Positions 1-9,252 of a stretch of DNA of 64,000 nt are shown here, in pieces. Positions within the stretch are counted from its first letter, which is position 1; each line of letters opens with the position of its first letter. A program made the translations under genes and the position numbers. The notes under the pieces were generated by a model. The model saw nothing but the letters and a program-made list of their open reading frames with translations, had not been told where the DNA came from and did no database searches. This DNA comes from Methanobacterium aggregans (GTDB taxonomy: Archaea; Methanobacteriota; Methanobacteria; Methanobacteriales; Methanobacteriaceae): NCBI RefSeq assembly GCF_017874455.1, contig NZ_JAGGLN010000008.1, positions 1-64,000 on the forward strand, given 5' to 3'.

Positions 1-103
1 AAAGTAAGAAAGTAAGAAAGTAAGAAAGTAAGAAAGTAAGAAAGTAAGAAAGTAAGAAAGTAAGAAAGTAAGAAAGTAAGAAAGTAAGAAAGTAAGAAAG
101 TAA
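1..103. repeat. 8-bp tandem repeat array (AAAGTAAG), about 13 copies
   Basis: The first 103 bases are an uninterrupted run of the unit AAAGTAAG, perfect by eye, and the array may continue to the left of the window. It is purine-rich on the plus strand. It ends about 65 bases before the DUF1616-like gene, so it could alter that gene's upstream region by slippage. There are no spacers, so it is not a CRISPR array. Confidence 0.95.
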
Positions 104-168
104 ATATTCAATAGGTTTATTATAAAATACTTTAAAATATTAAATACTGCTTTTATTTTGATGGTAAA

Positions 169-612
169 ATGAAGGTGTTAATATCCATGACAGCTGATAA
201 AATCGTTTCTACAATCTTAATCGTTTTAATTATCCTTGGGGTTTCTGCAGTTATTTATATAGTGTTTAACCCTCAACCAAAGGAAGGATTCACAGAACTC
301 TACATCCTCGGTGAAAATGGGAAGGCAGGAAATTATCCAATTAACATGAGTGCCGGTGAAACTGGTAAGGTGACTGTTGGTATTGTGAACCATGAATACA
401 ACAAAACATCCTACAAACTACTTGTAAAATCTGGAAACAAGACACTCTACCAAAAATCCAACGTAACACTTCAACCTAATGGAGAAATAGAGATTCCTGT
501 TGAGTTCAGCCTGACAAAAACCGGGAACAGCACAGTTGAATTCCTGCTCTACAAAGTTCCAGATGAAATTAAGGTTTACAGATCAGTTTATTTAACTGTG
601 AACATCTCCTGA
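169..612 (+). CDS. Short DUF1616-like membrane-anchored protein
   Basis: The protein has 147 residues. One hydrophobic segment (about residues 13-32) is followed by an extracytoplasmic beta-rich domain with many N-x-S/T sites. The fold-like features (GxxGNYPINMSAGETGKVTVGI, then a conserved VYRSVYLTVNI end) resemble the C-terminal domain of DUF1616 proteins, which in methanogens often carry several membrane helices before this domain. Here only one helix is present, so it looks like a short form. An internal ATG at 187 with AAGGTG upstream is an alternative start. It precedes a polysaccharide locus, and a cell-envelope role is an inference. The family call is from memory of sequence style. 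Confidence 0.6.
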   Translation: MKVLISMTADKIVSTILIVLIILGVSAVIYIVFNPQPKEGFTELYILGENGKAGNYPINMSAGETGKVTVGIVNHEYNKTSYKLLVKSGNKTLYQKSNVTLQPNGEIEIPVEFSLTKTGNSTVEFLLYKVPDEIKVYRSVYLTVNIS

Positions 613-1121
613 TCCAATATTTTATTGATCTGGATTTTTATTGATCTGGATTTACTTTCTAGGTAGGTTTTATTTTGAATTTTTTTATTAAAAATATTGA
701 AAATTTAAATCGAAAAAAACCTGTAAATTCCCTAAAATTTTTTTTGGTATAAAAATTGTTTTAAAATTATTTTCGTTGCACAAGGATTATTAGTTATAAA
801 ATTAAAAGTCATTCAAGAGATTAAACTTAAAAAACCAAAGAAAACATATTTTTAAATATCCTTTATTTATTGAATAGATTATTGTGGATACTTTTAGGGA
901 TACAATTAAATATTAAGTTATTTTAAGTTATAAAAATTGAGAATTATAAGATTTGAGACTTAATAATTCTTACTTAATGAGACTTAATAATTCTTACTTA
1001 ATGAGACTTAATAATTCTTACTTAATAATTCTAATTTGAAGGACAACTTGGAAGATATTAAAAAAATTAATCATAAAATGGAATCATTGAAATAAACTTC
1101 AATAACGTGGAGAAAATTATA
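613..1121. other. Intergenic region of about 500 bp with short repeats
   Basis: This gap is very AT-rich. It contains a small direct repeat just after the DUF1616-like gene (TTATTGATCTGGATTT twice, around 623-652) and the three-copy 24-bp array listed separately. No ORF or RNA gene is recognisable. It should hold the promoter of the epimerase gene. Confidence 0.6.
955..1026. repeat. 24-bp tandem repeat, three exact copies
   Basis: Three identical 24-bp units, each starting GAGACTTAAT and ending CTTACTTAAT, lie head to tail at 955-978, 979-1002 and 1003-1026. Each contains CTTACTT, the reverse complement of the AAGTAAG core in the array at the window start, so the DUF1616-like gene is flanked by related repeats in opposite orientation. 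Confidence 0.95.
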
Positions 1122-2045
1122 ATGAAGGACAAAAAGGTAGTTGTAACCGGCGGTCTTGGTTTTATTGGATCACACATAACAGAATCTTTGATTGAGGAAA
1201 ATGAAGTCACAATAATAGATGACATGTCAACAGGGAAACTTGAAAACCTAGAACACCTCCCACAGGAAAATATTGATATAATAAAGGGAAACATAACTGA
1301 ACTGAATCTCAAGGCAATATTTGATGATAAAGACTATGTTTTTCATGAAGCTGCAATGGCAAGTGTGCCTGAGAGTGTTGAACTCCCTGAAGAATACAAC
1401 GATATTAACATCGGTGGGACTCTGAAGGTTCTTTTAGCTGCCAGGGATACTGATGTTGAAAAGGTGGTTATGGCCTCTTCATCAGCTGTTTACGGTGAAA
1501 CAAAGAAACTTCCAATAGCTGAATCTGATGCAATCAGTCCAATGTCACCCTATGCAGTTACCAAGGCAACAGGAGAGCTTTACTGTAACTCCTTCAGGGA
1601 AGTTTACGGCCTCGAGACTGCAGCACTTCGCTACTTCAATGTTTTCGGGCCAAGACAGGACATCAATTCCCAGTACGCAGCTGCAATACCCAACTTCATC
1701 CATGCAATACTCCACAATGAAAGACCAGTTATATACGGTGATGGGGAACAGACCCGGGACTTCATCTATGTAAAACATGTTGTGGATGCCAACATCCATA
1801 TATGCGAATCCAGTGCAGCCGGAATCTTTAACATAGCCCTAGGGAGGAGCACCAGCATAAACCAGCTCGTTGAGATCATAAATGAAGTTCTTGGAAAGGA
1901 TGTTGAACCTATACATGAAGATCCAAGGCAAGGAGATATTAAACATTCCTTTGCAGATGTTTCCAAGGCCCGATCCATTGGTTTCAATCCAGAAGATGAT
2001 TTTAAAGGGGAACTTGCAGAAACTGTGAAGTGGTTTACAGGTTGA
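1122..2045 (+). CDS. NAD-dependent sugar-nucleotide epimerase/dehydratase (UDP-glucose 4-epimerase type)
   Basis: This is a short-chain dehydrogenase of the extended type, about 307 residues. The N-terminal Rossmann motif GGLGFIGSH binds NAD. The catalytic triad is visible as SSSAVYG followed by the YAVTK motif, and substrate-binding features RYFNVFGPRQD and GDGEQTRDFIYV are present. Such enzymes interconvert UDP-glucose/galactose or UDP-GlcNAc/GalNAc; the exact substrate cannot be read from sequence. The ATG at 1122 is chosen because GTGGAG lies 9 bases upstream; an in-frame GTG at 1107 would add five residues. It opens the polysaccharide locus and probably supplies nucleotide sugars to the glycosyltransferases downstream. 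Confidence 0.9.
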   Translation: MKDKKVVVTGGLGFIGSHITESLIEENEVTIIDDMSTGKLENLEHLPQENIDIIKGNITELNLKAIFDDKDYVFHEAAMASVPESVELPEEYNDINIGGTLKVLLAARDTDVEKVVMASSSAVYGETKKLPIAESDAISPMSPYAVTKATGELYCNSFREVYGLETAALRYFNVFGPRQDINSQYAAAIPNFIHAILHNERPVIYGDGEQTRDFIYVKHVVDANIHICESSAAGIFNIALGRSTSINQLVEIINEVLGKDVEPIHEDPRQGDIKHSFADVSKARSIGFNPEDDFKGELAETVKWFTG

Positions 2046-2195
2046 ATTTCAGGAACATTGAATGATCCTAATTTTATAATTTTTCTTAAAAATTTATTGT
2101 AGACAAATTTATTTGCAAGAGAAGAATTGAAACGATTTTTTTTTAAAGTAACAATAGATCCAAAGGGTGTATAAAATACAAAGGGTGTAAAAGTA

Positions 2196-3623
2196 ATGAC
2201 CACAGTTCAGAGAATAGCTAAAAACACCGGTGTGATGTTCATATCCCAAATCATGACCTATTTAATTGGCTTTTTCATTACCATGTACACTGCAAGGTAT
2301 CTGGGAGCTGAAGGTTTTGGTATACTTTCCCTTGCACTGTCTATAACCGCAGTATTCGGAATTACTGCAGATCTCGGATTAACCACCCTGATGATAAGGG
2401 AAGTTGCCAGGAATAAATCACTTGTCAACACCTACATCTCCAACACCTTTCTTATGAAGATAGGTTTATCTGCGTTAACATTAGGTATTATGTTCCTGTT
2501 GGTGAATGTGATTGGTTACAGCGGCACAGTCAGCACCGTCATATACCTCATCACATTTTCAGTGATTGTAACGGCATTCACAGGAGTTTTAAGTGCTGTA
2601 TTCCAGGCACATGAAAAAATGGAGTACATCTCAGTAAGTACAATACTGAACAGTATCTCAATGCTGGTAGGTACTGGAGTTGGTATATACTACCACATGG
2701 ACGTTGTGTATTTTGCAGCACTTTACCTAATTTCATGTGGACTCGTTTTTATCTACATCCTCCTCATGTACCTGTGGAAATTCTCATTGCCCAATATCCA
2801 CATCGACAGGACTTTCTGGAAGCCAACAATAAAGGAGGCATGGCCATTTGGAATAACCAGCCTCAGTGGAACGTTGTATACCTACATAGATTCAATAATG
2901 CTTTCCATAATTCAGGGTAACACAGTTGTTGGATGGTACAGTGCAGCCTACAGACTCATGCTAATAACTCTCTTCATTCCAAACACCGTGAACACTGCTA
3001 TTTTCCCGGTTATGTCCAGGTTTTATACATCTTCAAGGGATTCTCTCAACCTCATGTATGAGAGGTACTTCAAATACATGATGATAATCGGTATTCCAAT
3101 GGGCTTTGGAACCACGTTACTTGCAGATAAAATAATCCTGCTGGTATTTGGGCCAGGCTACACCCAATCTGTACTTGCTCTGCAGATACTCATATGGACC
3201 ATGGTCTTCACATTTGCAGGAGCATCATTTGTACAACTTTTACAGTCCATAAATAAACAGATCGTAATAACCAAGATATCTGCAATATGTGTTATAATCA
3301 ACATTCTGTTGAACCTGATCTTGATACCCAGGTACAGTTTCATTGGGGCAAGTTTTGCAACACTACTAACTGAAGTGGTACTTGTGGGTTACATCATTTC
3401 AACCAGCTACAAGTTAGGTTATGGGCTTCCTAAAAAAACAGTTTTCACAGATTTTCTCAAGGCCCTGGCTGCAACCATGATCATGAGCCTGTTTGTGATT
3501 TTCTTTAAAAATTTGAATCTGTTCCTCCTAACCATCACGGCCATAATAGTTTATTTCATCTCCCTTTACATATTGAGGGGAGTTGATGATGTGGATATGG
3601 CTTTAATAAAGGAATTAAGATAA
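2196..3623 (+). CDS. Polysaccharide/oligosaccharide flippase (Wzx/MATE-like)
   Basis: The protein has 475 residues and is hydrophobic throughout, with about 12 to 14 predicted membrane helices. The N-terminus (RIAKNTGVMFISQIMTYLIG, then ARYLGAEGFGILSLALS) is typical of the oligosaccharide flippase branch of the MVF/MATE superfamily. It would move lipid-linked oligosaccharides across the cytoplasmic membrane for surface glycan or S-layer glycoprotein assembly. It lies 150 bases after the epimerase and before a run of glycosyltransferases, which fits that role. No signature shows which glycan is carried. Confidence 0.9.
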   Translation: MTTVQRIAKNTGVMFISQIMTYLIGFFITMYTARYLGAEGFGILSLALSITAVFGITADLGLTTLMIREVARNKSLVNTYISNTFLMKIGLSALTLGIMFLLVNVIGYSGTVSTVIYLITFSVIVTAFTGVLSAVFQAHEKMEYISVSTILNSISMLVGTGVGIYYHMDVVYFAALYLISCGLVFIYILLMYLWKFSLPNIHIDRTFWKPTIKEAWPFGITSLSGTLYTYIDSIMLSIIQGNTVVGWYSAAYRLMLITLFIPNTVNTAIFPVMSRFYTSSRDSLNLMYERYFKYMMIIGIPMGFGTTLLADKIILLVFGPGYTQSVLALQILIWTMVFTFAGASFVQLLQSINKQIVITKISAICVIINILLNLILIPRYSFIGASFATLLTEVVLVGYIISTSYKLGYGLPKKTVFTDFLKALAATMIMSLFVIFFKNLNLFLLTITAIIVYFISLYILRGVDDVDMALIKELR

Positions 3624-3702
3624 AATTTAATGTTAGTAAAGGCCTCAACCAAAAAAAAATTAGCTTCAAAATACAGATTTTATCCCCCAAGGTGAATTTA
3701 AC

Positions 3703-4437
3703 ATGATTTCAATTGTATGTGTCTACAACAAAATGGATATTCTAGATGAATTTCTTATTAAAAGCTTAAAAAATCAGTCCGTTGAATATGAACTCATATT
3801 AATAGACAACACAAAGGGCAGGTTCAGTTCTGCTGCTGAAGCCCTTAATGACGGAGGTAGTAAAGCTAAAGGAGATTACATAATGTTCGTACATCAGGAT
3901 GTGGACCTGAAATCAGATACATGGCTTGAAGATGCAGAAAAGATCATGAATTCCCTTGATAATCTGGGAATTGCAGGTGTTGCTGGTAGGATCAAAAATA
4001 GAAAGGGAACCATAACGAATATGGAAGATGGAACACCTCCAACAAGAATATCAGAGAGCACTGTTAAAGTACCTGTAAAGGTTCAAACATTAGATGAATG
4101 TCTTTTTATAATCCCTAAAAATCTATTTGATTCATCTAATTTTGATGAAAAAACTTGTGATGACTGGCATTTATACGCTGTGGATTATTCATTAAATGCA
4201 AAAAGAAGTGGGTTTGATGTTTATGTGATTCCAAGTTTTATATATCATAGGTCTCCAGGTTACTCCTATTCAGAAGGTTTTGATAGTACATTGAGCAAAA
4301 TATTAAAGAAATATGAAAAGGATTATAAAATAATTTCCACATCAATGGGTGACTGGGTTACATTTTACCCCTTAAAACTTCAAAAACTGCCTTTATTAAA
4401 TAGAATAACTAGGTATCTTTTAAAAAAACTCCAATGA
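3703..4437 (+). CDS. Family 2 (GT-A) glycosyltransferase
   Basis: The protein has 244 residues. It starts with the GT2 beta-alpha pattern (ISIVCVYNKMDILDEFLIKSL, then ELILIDNT) and carries a metal/nucleotide-sugar motif in the form FVHQDVDL. Later DDWHLYAVDYSL fits the acceptor-side helix of this subfamily. There is no membrane helix. The start has GGTGAATTTAAC upstream. It is the last gene of the rightward run beginning with the epimerase and converges on the next GT4 gene. The sugar transferred is unknown. Confidence 0.85.
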   Translation: MISIVCVYNKMDILDEFLIKSLKNQSVEYELILIDNTKGRFSSAAEALNDGGSKAKGDYIMFVHQDVDLKSDTWLEDAEKIMNSLDNLGIAGVAGRIKNRKGTITNMEDGTPPTRISESTVKVPVKVQTLDECLFIIPKNLFDSSNFDEKTCDDWHLYAVDYSLNAKRSGFDVYVIPSFIYHRSPGYSYSEGFDSTLSKILKKYEKDYKIISTSMGDWVTFYPLKLQKLPLLNRITRYLLKKLQ

Positions 4438-4511
4438 ATCTAAAAAAAAGTTTGGATCAGGACTTTTTCACATTCATAACCTCTATTTAACGCATGTAAA
4501 GAGAAAGATTC

Positions 4512-5663
4512 TTATAAATTTTTTATAAGTTTTTTAACTTCAATGGCCCATACATCCCAGTTTAAGCTTTCATCAAAGGTTTTTCTACTGCTTTCAATAA
4601 GTTTTGAGTAAATTTCATCGTCAGAATATACTTCCAGAATTATCTGGGCAAAATCTTTTCCCCCAGCATCCAGGGGCAACATGTAACCATTTTTTCCATT
4701 ACAAATCACTGAGGAGATTCCCCCAGTATCCGTTGTTATAACTGGAAGGCCAAATGCATTTGCTTCACAAAAAACCACAGGAGTGCAGTCCCCCCTAGTT
4801 GGTAAAATCAGAAAATCATTCTCTAGAAAAAGTTGGTTCAGTTCTCTGCCTTGTTTTTCATCATTTTTATCCAAAAAGGGTATCACCATCAATGATTCGT
4901 GTTTAAACTCTTCTGGAGGAACACATCCACAGACAGTAAGTTCTGATTCAACACCCAATTTTTCAAGTTCTAAAAGAGCATCAAATGCTATACTTCCACC
5001 TTTTCGCTCCCAATCAACTCCTAAAAATAGTAATCTGCATTTATCCGATCTTTTCTTTTTAAAAACTTCTTCCTGAAGGGGTACATATTCAATATTTGCT
5101 CCAAAGGGCAGTACATGAACTTTAGATTCATCAGCACCATAATCTTTTATAGCAGATTCAGCAGCCCATCTTGAGGAATAAATCAGCAAAACAGATTTTT
5201 TTATTGCTTTTTTTTCTATTTTATTCCCTTCCCTAAGGGATACATCCCTGACATTAGATAGATCTCCATAATAATTTTGTAAAAGATGGAATGTTGTGTC
5301 TGAAATGTAGATCACAGGAATTTCAGTTTCTAAATAAGCTATTTCCGCAGATGCAGCTGGAGCAAAGATCAGATCAATATCCTGCTTTGAAATTCTTTTT
5401 TTTATGATCTGAGCATAACGCTTTGAAAGCAGAGTGCTGTGACCCCCTTCATATCCTTTTTTAGTAATTAGTAAGGATAACCTGTTTAAAAGTCCTGTGA
5501 TCTTATTCACATTGGTGTTTATTGGACCAATGTACTGAACATCACCACAGTGCTTCTCCAGTGCTCGAGCAATGCTATAATTAGTTCCAGACCATGAAGA
5601 TTTATTCTTTGGATCTTCTGCTGTTAAAAATGCTATTTTAAGATTTTTTTCCGTGAATTCCAT
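4512..5663 (-). CDS. Family 4 (GT-B) glycosyltransferase
   Basis: The protein has 383 residues and two Rossmann-like domains. The C-terminal nucleotide-sugar domain is clear: CRLLFLGVDWERKGG, then the E-x7-E region CTPVVFCEANAFGLPVITTD. The N-terminal acceptor domain contains a SGTNYSIARALEKH segment. It is soluble or peripheral to the membrane. It is transcribed leftward, divergently from the GT2 gene at 5826, with about 160 bases between them for two promoters. The donor sugar is not predictable. Confidence 0.85.
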   Translation of the reverse strand: MEFTEKNLKIAFLTAEDPKNKSSWSGTNYSIARALEKHCGDVQYIGPINTNVNKITGLLNRLSLLITKKGYEGGHSTLLSKRYAQIIKKRISKQDIDLIFAPAASAEIAYLETEIPVIYISDTTFHLLQNYYGDLSNVRDVSLREGNKIEKKAIKKSVLLIYSSRWAAESAIKDYGADESKVHVLPFGANIEYVPLQEEVFKKKRSDKCRLLFLGVDWERKGGSIAFDALLELEKLGVESELTVCGCVPPEEFKHESLMVIPFLDKNDEKQGRELNQLFLENDFLILPTRGDCTPVVFCEANAFGLPVITTDTGGISSVICNGKNGYMLPLDAGGKDFAQIILEVYSDDEIYSKLIESSRKTFDESLNWDVWAIEVKKLIKNL

Positions 5664-5825
5664 GATTCCATCCTTTGAATTTAGAGCATGATCTTAGTTG
5701 CTGAATATTATTCTTAAAAATCCTTTGATACTCAAAATAAATATATGTTTAAGTCCAGATCAAATATTATCCAGATTAAATTTATTAAACCACATTGAAA
5801 TAATAAAAAATTTAGTGAGTGCCCC

Positions 5826-6881
5826 ATGGAACCCAAAGTTACAATAATAATACTCAACTGGAACGGCTGGAAAGACACCATAGAATGCCTGGAATCAGTT
5901 CAAAGGATAAATTACCAGAATTACCACGTTTTAGTTGTTGATAATGCTTCAGAAGATGACTCCATAGAAAAGATTAGGGAATACTCAAGGGGAGAAATAG
6001 ATGTTAAATCAAACTTTTTTAAGTACGGTGCTGAAAACAAACCAGTGACCATATTTGAATTATTTAAAGAAGATGTGACGTCCCAAAAACCAATTCCAGA
6101 TGAAATAGTTGAATTACCTCCAAACAGAGTAATCACCCTTATCAAAAACGATTTAAATCAGGGTTTTGCAGATGGTAACAACATTGGAATTGAATATGCA
6201 TTGAAGAGTCTTGATTCAGATTATGTTCTCCTTCTAAACAATGACACTGTTGTTGATCCAAATTTTCTGGAGGAACTTGTTGATTTTGGGGAGAAAAATG
6301 AAAATGCTGGTTTTATAGGTCCAAAAACCTACTACTACTCCAATGATAATATGATACAGATGGCAGGTGGGGGTAGAATAAACTTAAAAACAGGGGAACC
6401 CTACGGAATTGACCTGGAAGAAGTGGATAATGGCCAGCACAATGAAAACAGGGAATTGGATTACATAAGTGGTTCCTGCATACTCTGCAAAAGAGCAGTG
6501 CTTGAAGAGGTGGGTTTGATGGATCCAAAACACTTCATGTACTGGGAAGAAACTGACTGGTGTTTCAGGGGCCGTAAGGCAGGATATAAATCTTTTTATG
6601 TTTTCAAATCACAGATATGGCATAAAGTAGGTAAATCGAGCCAAACTGAGCTTAAAATTTACTATCATAACCGTAACAGATTGTATTTCATGAGAAAGAA
6701 TGCAGATAAAAGGAACATGTTCATATTTTTGTTGTACTTCTTTTTATTCTATTTCTGGTTTATGTCCGGAGTTTACCTCATATACAGACATGACAGAAAC
6801 AAATTCATGTCATTTCTAAGGGGAACAAGAGAAGGTTTTAAGGTGAAACCAGATATTGAAATGATGAAGAATTTAAGGTGA
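5826..6881 (+). CDS. Family 2 glycosyltransferase with a C-terminal membrane helix
   Basis: The protein has 351 residues. The GT2 core shows IIILNWNGWKDTIECLES, LVVDNASEDDSIEKI, the DxD-containing LLLNNDTVVDP and the acceptor helix YWEETDWCFRGRKAGY. A hydrophobic segment around residues 298-322 probably anchors it. This is the rhamnosyl/galactofuranosyl-transferase style of GT2. An extra stretch of about 40 residues (near 55-95) interrupts the usual spacing between the first two motifs. The last codons lie in a 24-bp duplicated sequence that places the TGA stop. Confidence 0.85.
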   Translation: MEPKVTIIILNWNGWKDTIECLESVQRINYQNYHVLVVDNASEDDSIEKIREYSRGEIDVKSNFFKYGAENKPVTIFELFKEDVTSQKPIPDEIVELPPNRVITLIKNDLNQGFADGNNIGIEYALKSLDSDYVLLLNNDTVVDPNFLEELVDFGEKNENAGFIGPKTYYYSNDNMIQMAGGGRINLKTGEPYGIDLEEVDNGQHNENRELDYISGSCILCKRAVLEEVGLMDPKHFMYWEETDWCFRGRKAGYKSFYVFKSQIWHKVGKSSQTELKIYYHNRNRLYFMRKNADKRNMFIFLLYFFLFYFWFMSGVYLIYRHDRNKFMSFLRGTREGFKVKPDIEMMKNLR

Positions 6882-6895
6882 AACCAGATATTGAA
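6837..6895. repeat. 24-bp direct repeat, spacing 35 bp, across a stop codon
   Basis: A 24-bp sequence beginning TTTAAGGTGAAACC occurs at 6837-6860 and again exactly at 6872-6895. The second copy is read in another frame and supplies the stop codon of the GT2 gene ending at 6881. This looks like a recent slippage or local duplication. Confidence 0.9.
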
Positions 6896-6999
6896 CTGTG
6901 AAGATCTTTGCAGCTAGGAACTATAAATAATTAGGAAGGATAATAAAAAAATAATATATAAAGAATGATCAGTGATTAGTTTGATGGAGTCAATATAAT

Positions 7000-8136
7000 A
7001 TGAAAATTAACTTTACATTATGGTCCACAATGATGAATGGAGGTGTAAGGGCCACTTTTGAGATAATTAACGGCCTTTCAAGGAGGGGGCATGATGTGCA
7101 GGTTACAGCTCTGGATGGTGATCATTCCTGGTTTCCACTGGATGCAGAAGTTAACTACATAGAACCACCACGTCCTTTAAAAATATTAAACCCCCTTATC
7201 AGGAAAAGATATAGAAGGCCGTTGAGTTATGCAATGATGGATGATGTAACAGGAAAAATTGGTCTTAACTTTGACCTTGTAAAGAAATTATCAGCTGCCA
7301 CACCCCAATGTGATGTAAACGTTGCAACTTGGTACCCCACATCATTTGCAGTTTATAAAAGTGGTAAGGGTGTTCCATTTTACTTCTTCCAGGATTTTGA
7401 AGAACTTGCTAAAATGGATGGTCCAGATGGCTACAAACTATTCAGGGAAAGCTTGAAACTACCCCTCCATATAATCACAATATCTGGCTGGCTTAAAGAA
7501 TGGATAAAGCAGGAATATAACAAAGATGCCTACGTTTGTGGTGATGGTATAAACCACCATGTTTTCTATCCACGTAAAACCAGTTTAAATCTTAAAACCC
7601 CAAATGTAATGGGATTATTTGCTGAATTAGAGTACAAAGGTAACGTGGATCTGATAAAGGCCATGAACATCCTGTCAGAAAAGATTGAAAACATCCATTT
7701 AGTAGCTGTCAGTGCTAAAAAACGTACCTTTGAGGGATTAATTGAAAGGGAAAAACCTGAATTTGAGTACACCTTCTTTGAAAGACCTGATGATGATGAA
7801 CTTGCAGAGCTCTACAGTTCTGCAGATGTTTTTGCATTCCCATCACATGTTGAAGGATTTGGATTACCTCCCCTTGAGGCCATGGCCTGCGGATGCCCAG
7901 TTGTAACAACAGACTGCCTTGGTGTGAGAGATTATGTGCTGCAAAACGAAAACGCCCTTATGGTACCTCCTAAAAATCCTTTAAAACTTGCAGAAAGTAT
8001 TGAAAAAGTTTTAGATAGTACCGAACTCCAGGAAACTTTAAGTGAAAATGGTGTTAAAACAGCCAAAGAATTCACATGGGACGCTGCAGCAGCCAAATTT
8101 GAAGATTCATTGAAACATGTTCTGGATGAATTGTAA
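7000..8136 (+). CDS. Family 4 (GT-B) glycosyltransferase
   Basis: The protein has 378 residues. The N-terminal domain shows GGVRATFEIINGLSRRGHDV, usual for GT4 acceptor domains. The C-terminal domain has FERPDDDELAELYSSADV and the donor-binding HVEGFGLPPLEAMACGCPVV with the two glutamates eight residues apart. No signal peptide or membrane helix is present. It lies between two GT2 genes in the same direction and likely adds one sugar in the repeat-unit assembly. The donor is unknown. Confidence 0.88.
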   Translation: MKINFTLWSTMMNGGVRATFEIINGLSRRGHDVQVTALDGDHSWFPLDAEVNYIEPPRPLKILNPLIRKRYRRPLSYAMMDDVTGKIGLNFDLVKKLSAATPQCDVNVATWYPTSFAVYKSGKGVPFYFFQDFEELAKMDGPDGYKLFRESLKLPLHIITISGWLKEWIKQEYNKDAYVCGDGINHHVFYPRKTSLNLKTPNVMGLFAELEYKGNVDLIKAMNILSEKIENIHLVAVSAKKRTFEGLIEREKPEFEYTFFERPDDDELAELYSSADVFAFPSHVEGFGLPPLEAMACGCPVVTTDCLGVRDYVLQNENALMVPPKNPLKLAESIEKVLDSTELQETLSENGVKTAKEFTWDAAAAKFEDSLKHVLDEL

Positions 8137-8217
8137 GAATTGAATCTGCAGTGGATATTTTAATCCTATGAATAATAATACAAGATTTAAATTAAAAAAA
8201 GTTTTACAGGGATAAAT

Positions 8218-9195
8218 TTGACAGAAACCTACATAATAACTCCTGATTACAATGGAACCAAATTTCTTGAGGGTTACTTCCATTCCCTCTTCAATCAGAC
8301 GTATCATGATTTCAAGGTAGTTTTTGTTGACAACTCTCCAAATGATGATTCAATCAGGTTCATAAAAGAGAATTACTCCCTTGAAATTAAAAATAAACAA
8401 ATAATAATGGTAAAAAATCCTGAAAACTATGGATTTGCCAGGGCAAATAACATAGGTATTCAAAAAGCCCTTGAAGATAAATCCTGCAGGTACCTGATCT
8501 GTCTAAACAACGATACCACTTCTGAAAGGGATTTTTTAATGGAACTGGTGAACTGTGCTGAAAGACATCCCGATGCTGGAAGTATCCAATCAAAAATGAT
8601 CTGGGGTTTGAATCAGGATATGCTTGATTCTGTTGGAATAGAGTATGCAAAAAATGGTCTGAGTTTTAACAGGGGAGAATACCAACCATCAAATTCTTAC
8701 AATGAAGAGGAAGAGATCTTTGGATCTTGTGCAGGTGCAAGTTTGTACAGAAGAAAGGCCCTTGAGGAAATTGGGGATGATGGAGAATACTTCGATGCAG
8801 ACTTCTTTGCATACTACGAAGACTTTGACCTTGCATTGAGATTGAGGTGGGCGGGCTGGTCTGCATGGTACTGTCCCCATGCCCTTGTTTATCATTACAA
8901 AGGCGGTACAAAGGATGCTAAGAGTGATTTCACTGTTTACCACAACTGGAGGAATTACACATGGACCTTGTTCAAAGAACTGCCCACAAGTTACATTATA
9001 AGAAACCTTCACAGGGTGTTGGTGGCAGAACTGGCACAGATAGGTATCAATCTTGTCCGTAGAAAACCCATAATTTTCAGGGCAAAGTGGGATGCCTACA
9101 GGAATATTGGAAAGTTTCTTAAAAAGAAGAAAAATATTAAAAGAGTTGTTCCGCTACAGGAACTGGAGAAATGGTTTATAGACCGCTGGAAATAA
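8218..9195 (+). CDS. Family 2 glycosyltransferase (TTG start)
   Basis: The protein has 325 residues. GT2 motifs are IITPDYNGTKFLEGYF, VVFVDNSPNDDSIRFI, the DxD region ICLNNDTTSERDF and the acceptor helix AYYEDFDLALRLRWAGW. A later hydrophobic patch may associate with the membrane. The start codon is TTG, with CAGGGA seven bases upstream, and no nearer ATG gives a full GT-A fold. It follows the GT4 gene by about 80 bases in the same direction, and its end faces the DUF2206-like gene. Confidence 0.85.
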   Translation: MTETYIITPDYNGTKFLEGYFHSLFNQTYHDFKVVFVDNSPNDDSIRFIKENYSLEIKNKQIIMVKNPENYGFARANNIGIQKALEDKSCRYLICLNNDTTSERDFLMELVNCAERHPDAGSIQSKMIWGLNQDMLDSVGIEYAKNGLSFNRGEYQPSNSYNEEEEIFGSCAGASLYRRKALEEIGDDGEYFDADFFAYYEDFDLALRLRWAGWSAWYCPHALVYHYKGGTKDAKSDFTVYHNWRNYTWTLFKELPTSYIIRNLHRVLVAELAQIGINLVRRKPIIFRAKWDAYRNIGKFLKKKKNIKRVVPLQELEKWFIDRWK

Positions 9196-9252
9196 AAAAA
9201 ATAGGTAAAAAATTGGCTTATTTAATATATGAATCTTGTTAAAGCGATATAG

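Noticed and set aside
1..1026. Possible CRISPR arrays
   Set aside because: The repeats are head to tail without spacers and no cas genes are present.
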